A DNA stretch of 64,000 nucleotides, taken from assembly GCF_006402735.1 (NCBI RefSeq), contig NZ_CP017174.1:1925001-1989000 (forward strand). The letters are read 5' to 3'. Source of the stretch: Myxococcus xanthus. Lineage in GTDB: Bacteria > Myxococcota > Myxococcia > Myxococcales > Myxococcaceae. Each line of letters opens with the position of its first letter. The first letter of the stretch is position 1. The notes beneath the pieces are model-generated. The model made no database searches and was not told the origin of the DNA. It worked only from the letters and a program-made list of their open reading frames with translations. Position numbers and translations under genes: made by a program. This document shows positions 17,118 to 24,368 of the stretch, piece after piece.

Positions 17118-17612
17118 TCAGAGGCAGTTGCCCAGGCCTTCGTAGAGGGTGGTCTGGGTGCGCGGCAGCGTGGCGTAGAGCGGCGACGTGCCCGCGAGCG
17201 CCGTCAGGAACTGCTGAATCGTGGTGCGCGGGGCGACAGGCACCTGGCAGGCCCAGGTCCGCGCATCCACCGTCACCGCGCCCGTCGCCGGGTCGACTTC
17301 CTCGTTGCTGGCGGCGAACACCCAGACGCACTGGCCAATCCGGCCCGTCAGGGCATTCACGGAACAGCGGAAGCGCAGCGACTCGATGTTGCTGTATTCG
17401 CCCTCGCAGAACGTGTCGCCACAGATGTCATCGAAGTTCTGCTTCAGGGAGGCCCGGAGCTGGTACCACGCCTCGATGTCCGCCTCCGACGTCAGGTAGG
17501 CGGAGACGTCCACATACGAGTTGGCGACGGTGGTCCCGGACGCCAGGGCGGACATTGGTGCAAGGAAAGACAGACTCAGGGCGGCAATGGAAAACGGGGA
17601 GGAGAGGGTCAT
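17118..17612 (-). CDS. Small secreted cysteine-containing protein
   Basis: 164 residues. The Sec signal peptide ends around residue 24 (SALA-SGT). The mature protein has six cysteines (CGDTFCEG, FRCS, QCVW, ACQV, GNCL), enough for three disulfides. No catalytic motif is visible. The upstream gap contains only the terminator of the neighbouring gene, so the promoter lies within 17613-17700. Confidence 0.75.
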   Translation of the reverse strand: MTLSSPFSIAALSLSFLAPMSALASGTTVANSYVDVSAYLTSEADIEAWYQLRASLKQNFDDICGDTFCEGEYSNIESLRFRCSVNALTGRIGQCVWVFAASNEEVDPATGAVTVDARTWACQVPVAPRTTIQQFLTALAGTSPLYATLPRTQTTLYEGLGNCL

Positions 17613-17711
17613 GCGGCCTGTTTAGCCCTTCCCCCACGTTCGCGAATCCACTCCCCATGGGCCGACACGGAGTTTTGACTGCAATCTGATAGGAATTCTC
17701 CATTCCTGGCA

Positions 17712-17756
17712 CCCCGGCCGAAGCCCAGACTTTGTAGGCCTGGGCCTCGGCCGGGG
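17712..17756 (-). terminator. Long stem-loop ending the 17767-19752 gene
   Basis: A 17-bp stem with a single mismatch (CCCCGGCCGAAGCCCAG against CTGGGCCTCGGCCGGGG) and an 11-nt loop lies 11 nt past the stop of the minus-strand lipoprotein gene. There is no U tract, which is common in this GC-rich background. Confidence 0.7.
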
Positions 17757-17766
17757 GAGGGCCGCC

Positions 17767-19752
17767 TCAGTCCTTCTTCAGCTGGAGGAGCTCCCAGCCG
17801 CCGTCCGGATGGAGATTCATCGGGTTCGCGGTGCCGACGTAGAGCGCCTTCTTGTCGCTCACCAGCGTGCGAACGCCGTAATTCGTGTCATTGCCCAGGC
17901 CCCTCAGGGACTCCGCCACCGCGCTCTTGTTGCGGTTCCCGAAGCGGAAGAGGTCCGCCCCTGGCTTCGGCAGCGCGATGTTGAGCAGCCGGAGGTAGTC
18001 ATGGTGGGCCCGGCGCGCGTCCTCGACGGAGCTGACGTCGGCGGCGAGCTCGGGCGGGGCCATGGGCGGCAGGGGGCCGTTGCCAATGGCCTCTTGCAGT
18101 CCCACGAGCGCCAGCTGGCTCCAGTCGAACGTGCCCAGGTACAAGTCATTGTTGTAGACGTTGAACGCCCAGGTGTAGGCGTTGAAGAAGTTCCCCAGGC
18201 CGGAGGAGCCCCAGCGCGGGTCGGGGTTCTTCAGGCGGTTGCGGTGGGCCGCGTCGAATTCGATGGTGTAGCCCTTCGCGTAGCGCGAATAGGTGGGCAA
18301 GTACTTCTCGCCGTAAATCACGCGCACCTTCTCGTCCTCGTTGCCCAGCTCGTCGCTCTGGAAGACGGACGTGGAGCGGTGGGTTCCCAGCGCGGTGTTC
18401 AGCAGCTCGAGCCAGCCGAGGCTGCCGTCGCCGTCCGCGTCCAGGTCCACCAGGCCCGCGGCATGCGCGCCCAGCGCCACCGACGTGGCCAGGAAGGGGA
18501 CGTGCATCGTGCCCCAGTAGAGCCGGCCTTCAAATGACGCCACCGCGCCGCCGCCCGTGACGGCCGCGGCCAGCAGGTCCGGCTCGTAGTCGCGGATGTC
18601 CCAGACCTTGTCCCACTTGCGGGCGTCCCTGTCATTCAGCCCGTGGTGCTCCAGGCGGGGGCTGCGCCACACGCCGGCGAAGCGCGCCGTCTGCGGCGAC
18701 CGGGCGCTGCCGGTGTTGAAGGTGGGCCACGTCGTCACGTAGATGCGGCCGGCGTGCTCCACCAGGTTGGCCACCTCCGCGTCCGTCTTGCCCACGACCT
18801 CGAAGTTGAAGAGGACCGCGGGGTTGCTGGACTTCCAGCCACGCCACCGGAGGACGGCGCCGCCCGGCGAGTTGCCCTGCACGTCGCTGTACGCCACGCC
18901 CGTGTAGAGCGCCCCGCGGACGTTCACCCACTCGCGGATGTTGTTGTACTGCGGGATGTTCTTCGCCCCGAGGAAGCCTCCCGTCTCCGAATCGAACGCG
19001 AACAGGTTGATGCCCGAGATGACGCTGGGACCCGCCAGGAAGACGACGCCGTTCTCCGCGCCCGCGGAGCGCAGGCCCAAGGTGGTGCGCCGCAGCAGCT
19101 CCGCCCAACCCGGAAGGCTTTCGTTGAGGGAGGTGAGCTCGTGGTTGCGGAGGTCGTAGCGCTGCAGGTTCGGCGGGCGGAAGTCACCCGTGCCGGATTG
19201 GCTGTCGCCGAACTCGCATACCCAGTAGGGGTTCTGCTCGGGCGTGGTGAAGCCGAGGAAGCCCTGCTGCACCAGGCACAGCGTGTTGGCCACCGTTCCG
19301 AAATACAGGGACTTGTCCGCCTTGGCCAACCCCCAGACGTAGGCCTGGTTGCGCTTGGGCTGCGTGCCCGGCTCGCAGGGCGGCTGGCTGATGGGGCCGC
19401 CAATGGAGGAGAAGCACTCGTCCACCTCCGCCTTCGCCAGCAGCTTCCGCTCCAACTCGGGACGGGTCCAGATACCCTTGTCACCGTTGATGATGAAGCG
19501 CTCGTAGGTCCAGAACTTCACCAGGCTCAGGGGGGACAGGCCGCCCGCGCCCGTCATGGGGTACATGTCCAGCTCCCACGCGGCGTCCTTCTCCATCGGA
19601 ACCCTGGGCAGGTCCGCCCCCAGGGGCTCCGCCTGCGAGTCCGCACCTGCCTGCTCGAGCTCCATGTCCTCGGGCTGTGGCGCGGCGCCGCACCCCGTGA
19701 CGACCCACATACCCACTGCGCCCGCCATTGCCTTCCACCCGCAACGCATCAC
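17767..19752 (-). CDS. Large secreted lipoprotein, beta-propeller-like, with one EF-hand-type loop
   Basis: 661 residues; the lipoprotein signal peptide ends VVTGC with the cysteine at residue 21. The body has recurring blade-like strands (SLYFGTVAN, ALYTGVAYS, RIYVTTWP, RLYWGTMH, DLYLGTFD, ALYVGTAN), a pattern of beta-propeller repeats that recur about every 60-100 residues. DLDADGDGSLGWLEL near residue 435 is a canonical calcium-binding DxDxDG loop. No enzyme motif is recognised. Such proteins often bind ligands or partners at the cell surface. An alternative ATG lies one codon downstream. Confidence 0.8.
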   Translation of the reverse strand: MMRCGWKAMAGAVGMWVVTGCGAAPQPEDMELEQAGADSQAEPLGADLPRVPMEKDAAWELDMYPMTGAGGLSPLSLVKFWTYERFIINGDKGIWTRPELERKLLAKAEVDECFSSIGGPISQPPCEPGTQPKRNQAYVWGLAKADKSLYFGTVANTLCLVQQGFLGFTTPEQNPYWVCEFGDSQSGTGDFRPPNLQRYDLRNHELTSLNESLPGWAELLRRTTLGLRSAGAENGVVFLAGPSVISGINLFAFDSETGGFLGAKNIPQYNNIREWVNVRGALYTGVAYSDVQGNSPGGAVLRWRGWKSSNPAVLFNFEVVGKTDAEVANLVEHAGRIYVTTWPTFNTGSARSPQTARFAGVWRSPRLEHHGLNDRDARKWDKVWDIRDYEPDLLAAAVTGGGAVASFEGRLYWGTMHVPFLATSVALGAHAAGLVDLDADGDGSLGWLELLNTALGTHRSTSVFQSDELGNEDEKVRVIYGEKYLPTYSRYAKGYTIEFDAAHRNRLKNPDPRWGSSGLGNFFNAYTWAFNVYNNDLYLGTFDWSQLALVGLQEAIGNGPLPPMAPPELAADVSSVEDARRAHHDYLRLLNIALPKPGADLFRFGNRNKSAVAESLRGLGNDTNYGVRTLVSDKKALYVGTANPMNLHPDGGWELLQLKKD

Positions 19753-20077
19753 TGTCTGCCCCCATGTGCCGCCATGGCCTGCCCTGGACCTCGTGATGCC
19801 CGCTGTAGGCAGTCACGCATCCATCGTGGGCGGCCATGAGCAATCGGAGTGCCGCTCCAAAGGTGTCGGTGGGAAGATTCGCGTCCCCGGCGTGGGGGCA
19901 GGCGAGCGCGGCGCTCGCGCCCCCGGGAACAGGTGTCATGGTGTCTGGTCAATGCCCGCGCGTGCCGGCAGTGGTCGTCGCTTCTCACCGGGGGCGTTTT
20001 GACACCCCAGGGAGGGCATTTCTCGTGGAGTCATGGGACGCGCTGCGTGCACAGCGCGGTCCCTTGCCTTCATCTGG
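19753..20077. other. Intergenic region with a strong hairpin
   Basis: 325 bp between two minus-strand genes, with no credible gene. At 19894-19924 GCGAGCGC and GCGCTCGC form a perfect stem with a single-base centre, extended by outer GGGGGC/GCCCCC arms. It lies about 150 nt past the GH18 stop, so it may be a late terminator of that gene or part of the leader of the downstream lipoprotein gene. Confidence 0.5.
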
Positions 20078-21991
20078 TCATGGCAGGAAGGCGCCCTTCA
20101 CCGCGTCGAGCAGCGGATTGGCGCCGGTCTGCGGATTGGTGCATCCCTGGTTGATGGTCCAGATGATGGTGCCTCCGTAGCCGTTGTCATGGGCGAAGGC
20201 GCCCTTGGCGGCAATGGCTTGCGGTGAGTCATACGAAATCCACCGCACCGTGCCGTCCTCCACGGGGACGTCGAAGGTGACGTAGCTGGCCTTCGCCGCT
20301 TCGTCCCAGTGGTAGACGCCCGTCGCCGACAGCTGGAGAATCTTGCTGTATGTGAAGGAATTGTCGCTGCCCACGTAGTCGGACCAGTCCGTGTACGGCT
20401 GATACGGGCCGGTGATGTTCCGCCACGCCATGCCATAGAACGGGATGCCCATGCCCAGCTTGCTCTTGGGGATGCCCGCGTTGGCCCAGGCGCTGAGGCT
20501 GGCGGACACAGACGTGGGGTGGTTGCCCGACTCTCCCGTGAGCGCGGAGGTGTACCAGGACAGCCAGCCGCCCCAGGGGCCCGTCATCTCGTAGGTCATC
20601 ACGTTCATCTGGTCCAGGTGGGGGACCAGGTTGGTGAACCACGGGTCCGCATCCTCGGGGAAGTTGCTGTTGACCCATCCGATGGGCATGGTGAGCAGCA
20701 TCTGCGGCCGGGCCGCGCGCAGCGCCTGTATCAGCGCGAGCAACGCCGGCTTGTCCACCTGTTCCACCGGCTCCCAGTTGAGGTCCAGGCCGTCATAGCC
20801 AAAGGTATCCACCGCGTTGAGCAGGTTCTGGACGAACCGGGCGCGGTTCGCGTTGGACGCCGCGCCCACCCAGCCGTCGTGCTCACCCGCGCCGCCCACC
20901 ATGATGATGGCCTTGCGTCCGGCCGCGTGCGCCCGCGTGGACAGTGTCCGCGCGATGGCCGGGCCATTCGAGTTGTCGAACTGGGTGTTCACCGTCCCAT
21001 CCGGATTGGGAGTGACGCGGCCGACGAGGATGTGCGTGAGCGCGGAGAAGTCCACCTTCTCCGGCGGGTACAGGTCCGAGTTCCAGCCGGTGTAGTAGCC
21101 CGACACCCACTTGCCGCTCGGCGGCGGCGCGCTCTGGACGGTGACGGTGGCCACCGCCGACTTCGTGGGGGCGGCCTGGCTCGTCGCCACCACGCGGTAC
21201 GTCCCTGCGGTGGACGGGGCGGTGTACAGGCCCGCCTGGGTGATGGTGCCTCCTGCCGCGCCCTCTTGCACGGACCACGTCACCGCCGTGTTGGTGCTGC
21301 CCGTCACCGTGGCCGTGAAGGCCTGCGTCCCCCCGGCCGGAACCGTGGCGGAGGAGGGGTTGATGGCCACTCCCACCGGCGGAGGCGGCTCGGCCATGCG
21401 CACGCCCAGCTCGTCGAAGTAGAGCGTGGGCAGGCTCAATCCCTGGCCTTCCTGGAGCACCAGGCCCGTCAGTCGTGCCCCCTGCGGCGCCAGGACGGAG
21501 ATGGGAACGGTGCACGTCGTCCAGGTATTGGCGCGGATACGGCCTCCGGTGCAGTAGGGCCCCAGCTCGGTACCGGGCGTGATGCCGCCGTTCACCACGG
21601 CCCGGGCCAGCACCACGGCGTTGTTGCCGGACGTCCCGCCATGCACGCTCAGGGTGAGCGTCATCCCCGCGTTCGAGGTGAGCGGCGATGTATTGAAATA
21701 CAGCGCCTCTCTGGAGCGCATCGTCACGGAGATGGAGTAGCGCCCCGCCGCGACGGGGGAGGTGTTGGTGAGGGAGTGGGGGGCCCAGGAGTAGTCCTGC
21801 CACGGTGCTTCCATGGCGTCGCGGTAGATCCAATTCGTCGTGACGGAGACCCGCTCGGGGGGAACGCCTTCATCCCGGTCAACCACTGCCGCGGGAGGCC
21901 TTGCTTCCGCCTGGGCGGCCCAAGCCGCGCTGCCGCCAGAAGCCAGGACCATGGCCATCCATGAAACCCACCATACGACCAACCGGTTCAT
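20078..21991 (-). CDS. Secreted GH18 chitinase-like protein with altered active site
   Basis: 637 residues: Sec signal peptide (1-26), a beta-sandwich carbohydrate-binding-like region (about 50-205), a bacterial Ig-like domain (about 210-285, with VPAGGTQAFTATV and TAVTWSV), then a GH18 barrel to the C-terminus. The catalytic motif reads D400-G-L-D403-L-N405-W-E407: the acid Glu and the first two Asp are present, but the third Asp of DxxDxDxE is Asn. Substrate-assisted GH18 catalysis normally uses that Asp to position the N-acetyl group, so activity may be reduced or specificity changed. It fits a chitin- or peptidoglycan-active exoenzyme of a predator. Confidence 0.92.
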   Translation of the reverse strand: MNRLVVWWVSWMAMVLASGGSAAWAAQAEARPPAAVVDRDEGVPPERVSVTTNWIYRDAMEAPWQDYSWAPHSLTNTSPVAAGRYSISVTMRSREALYFNTSPLTSNAGMTLTLSVHGGTSGNNAVVLARAVVNGGITPGTELGPYCTGGRIRANTWTTCTVPISVLAPQGARLTGLVLQEGQGLSLPTLYFDELGVRMAEPPPPVGVAINPSSATVPAGGTQAFTATVTGSTNTAVTWSVQEGAAGGTITQAGLYTAPSTAGTYRVVATSQAAPTKSAVATVTVQSAPPPSGKWVSGYYTGWNSDLYPPEKVDFSALTHILVGRVTPNPDGTVNTQFDNSNGPAIARTLSTRAHAAGRKAIIMVGGAGEHDGWVGAASNANRARFVQNLLNAVDTFGYDGLDLNWEPVEQVDKPALLALIQALRAARPQMLLTMPIGWVNSNFPEDADPWFTNLVPHLDQMNVMTYEMTGPWGGWLSWYTSALTGESGNHPTSVSASLSAWANAGIPKSKLGMGIPFYGMAWRNITGPYQPYTDWSDYVGSDNSFTYSKILQLSATGVYHWDEAAKASYVTFDVPVEDGTVRWISYDSPQAIAAKGAFAHDNGYGGTIIWTINQGCTNPQTGANPLLDAVKGAFLP

Positions 21992-22404
21992 TCGCTTCTC
22001 CTGTCGAGGCCCGTTGGAATTCCTCGCTCACACACGGCGAGCCGTGCTACACGGCTCCGTTGCCTGGCTGAGATTGACGGGCCTCGGGCAACCTGGGTGA
22101 GGAGCCCTTCATGGCAAAGCCCTCCCCAAGGTCGCCTCAATGACTCTCAAGGCGACAGTTGAAATGTGTTTGTCTGGGGGATGTCTCGGACGCTGCATCC
22201 GAGCGCCAAGGGGCGCCTTCCGGGACCAGGGCGGCGGTGACATTCCCTCAGTCGGCCCGGCGCAGCCACTGCTTTCGAACAGGGTCAGGCGCGGTCGCCT
22301 CGTTCCGGGATGTATTGATGGTGAGTTGTATTTGTATGTCTATTGCTGCCGGCGGCCCGGGTGGCCAGAGCGTGGGCGAATCGCCTGGCCACCCGGGCAT
22401 CACG
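21992..22404. other. Intergenic region between GH18 and beta-helix lipoprotein genes
   Basis: 413 bp with no credible gene on either strand. It holds the GH18 promoter (right side of the minus-strand gene start) and the terminator of the 22405-23916 gene. An AT-richer stretch at 22310-22345 (GTATTGATGG, TTGTATTTGTATGTC) stands out in composition. Confidence 0.5.
22355..22398 (-). terminator. Perfect 14-bp inverted repeat downstream of the beta-helix lipoprotein gene
   Basis: GCCCGGGTGGCCAG and CTGGCCACCCGGGC pair perfectly around a 16-nt loop, beginning 7 nt after the minus-strand stop. There is no U tract, so termination may be factor-assisted, or the hairpin may protect the 3' end. Confidence 0.75.
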
Positions 22405-23916
22405 TCAGTGTTGCGGCTCCATCCGTGGGGCGCCGGCGAGCGGTGGCGCCGATTCCAGGGGGATGAAGACCAGTTGCGTCTGGCCTTGTGTCCAGCTCGA
22501 ATTATAGACGAAGACGGTGACGCTGCCCGGCGTGGTGGCCCGGAAGTAGAAGCGGCCCTGGGCCTGGGGGTTCGCCAGGTCGAGCGTCGTCACCGCGGGA
22601 CCCGCGCAATCGGAGTCCGCGTAGAACTGGATGCCGGGGGAGGCAGGGCCCGCTGAAGTGATGTTGAAGGTCGTCGTGGAGGCGACGGCCAGGTTTCCGC
22701 TCGAATCCTGGGTCTGGACGATGATCGGGTCGGAGCAGAGTCCCACGGGGACCTGCCGCGGAGGGGTGAGGAAGGCAAGACTCGCGGCGGGACCCGCGAG
22801 CACATCCACGGCGAAGGTGGAGCCGGGGAGGGTGGCCGGGTCATACCCCGCGCCGGTGATGATGTTGGAGTGAATGACATTGGCCGTGCCCAGGTCCGAG
22901 ATACCGGCCTGGTAGACGTAGCCATTCGTCACACCGTCGAAGTGGATCAGGTTGTCCACGACCTGGATGCTCGTCTGCACCGCCGGAGGGCTTTGGTCCT
23001 CGTTGCCCTGGGACAGGTAGACGCCGATGTCGTTGTTGAACAGTTGGTTGCCTTGAATGTGGACGTCCGAGGACAGCGGGCCCCCGTACAGCGGCCCACC
23101 GTAGACGAGGATGCCGCTGGCGACGCCCTCGCCGGTGTAGGAGTGCCCGGAGATGTTGTTGTTGACGATGTGTCCGGTGGCCCCGAGCCCGACCTGGATG
23201 CCGGACTGGGCGACGTTGCCGATGGGCCCCGAGCCCACCAGCCGGTTGTTGGTGATGTCCACCACGACGTCGCCAATGGCCACGACGCCGGCCTTCTGGT
23301 ATCCCAGCAGGATGTTGTTCTGGACACCGACGTGTTGAGTCGGGCTCAACGGGTCCTGGTTGCGAATCATGATGCCGATGCCCTCCTGGCAGCCTCCGGT
23401 TCCGTCTCCCTGACGGATGTTGAAAATCTGGGTGTTGATGACGGAGCCCGTCGCATTGTCGAACCGGATGCCCACGAGCGCGTCATCCCCCGTGTCGCAG
23501 ACGTCCGCGAGCTCTATCAACATGAGCCTGAGGTTCATGTAGAACGCGCTGCCGCCGCAGTTGCGCGCGATGGCGCCCTTGAAGCGGTCTCCCGGAGGGT
23601 CCAGCGCGATAACGAAGTGCCCCGCCCCATCCAGGACGTACCCATCCGGAATGAGCAAGGTGGAGTAGGTGGCGCAGTTTCCCGCCAGCGTCAGAACGTT
23701 TCCGTTCTGGGTGACAGGGCAGGGAATGTACCCGCATATGGGGTCCTGGAAGCCCTCTTGGGGAGACGCCGTGCTCAGCGCTGCTGTGTGGATGTCCTCA
23801 GTCGGGCTGCTGTGGACCTCTTCGTGACTGGGTTCCTCGCCCGAGCACCCCACGACTGCCAGTGCAAGGGTTCCAACCAGGAGGCTTCCGAAACATCGCC
23901 ATCGATTTCGACTCAT
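22405..23916 (-). CDS. Beta-helix lipoprotein, paralogue of the divergent 24369-26969 gene
   Basis: 503 residues. Lipoprotein signal peptide with the cysteine at residue 24 (AVVGC). The start is supported by GAGAGAGG before the ATG. Residues about 70-340 form a right-handed parallel beta-helix of the kind that shows recurring NN/Gly turns (VVDITNNRLVGSG, HIVNNNISGHSYTG, DVHIQGNQLFNNDIGVYLSQ). A C-terminal beta domain follows (FLTPPRQVPVGLC to the end) with a paired-Cys FYADSDC element. The same two modules make up the C-terminal half of the divergent neighbour. No polysaccharide-lyase catalytic residues are evident, so binding or adhesion is as likely as catalysis. Confidence 0.82.
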   Translation of the reverse strand: MSRNRWRCFGSLLVGTLALAVVGCSGEEPSHEEVHSSPTEDIHTAALSTASPQEGFQDPICGYIPCPVTQNGNVLTLAGNCATYSTLLIPDGYVLDGAGHFVIALDPPGDRFKGAIARNCGGSAFYMNLRLMLIELADVCDTGDDALVGIRFDNATGSVINTQIFNIRQGDGTGGCQEGIGIMIRNQDPLSPTQHVGVQNNILLGYQKAGVVAIGDVVVDITNNRLVGSGPIGNVAQSGIQVGLGATGHIVNNNISGHSYTGEGVASGILVYGGPLYGGPLSSDVHIQGNQLFNNDIGVYLSQGNEDQSPPAVQTSIQVVDNLIHFDGVTNGYVYQAGISDLGTANVIHSNIITGAGYDPATLPGSTFAVDVLAGPAASLAFLTPPRQVPVGLCSDPIIVQTQDSSGNLAVASTTTFNITSAGPASPGIQFYADSDCAGPAVTTLDLANPQAQGRFYFRATTPGSVTVFVYNSSWTQGQTQLVFIPLESAPPLAGAPRMEPQH

Positions 23917-24368
23917 ACTGTTTCCTCTCTCCGAGCGGGTGCTCGGTGAGAAGGAATCGATAGTGTGAAGTTGTGCAGCGCAATATGGACTCCACGGATG
24001 GCGGTGGTGCTGGCTGTGGACAGTCCCCCCTGCTCGGGTCCTGGTGAGATGTCCAGATGGGGGTGGATGTGATTGGGGGCCAACGGAATACGGGGAGGAG
24101 AAGGTAGGATGATGCCTCGTGCGCCGGGCCAGGGCGTGGCGCTGGGGGCGTGTCTCTCGGCCAGGCCGCATGGGCATGGGGGACAGGAGCCCGGCAACGC
24201 TTGACGCGGTGGAGCCAGTGTCCACGTCGCGCAGTCAACGGGAAGGATGCCCTGGAGGGGGGCTCGCCGGAAGGTCCGCTGACGCGTTGCATGGAAGGCA
24301 GGTTCCTCGCGCCACCGGGAGGCACCCGGTAATGTTTCGAATTCCTGTCCCGCCTGGAGGATGCCGTG
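23917..24368. other. Divergent promoter region between paralogous lipoprotein genes
   Basis: 452 bp separating the two start codons. No supported gene: the frames here run antisense or lack ribosome sites. Both promoters must lie here, so shared control is possible. I could not assign -35/-10 boxes. Confidence 0.5.

Noticed and set aside
20309..21964. 551-codon antisense frame opposite the GH18 gene, and similar long ones opposite tldD and the DNA polymerase
   Set aside because: Same GC artefact; no domain motif, and the sense strand encodes clear enzymes.
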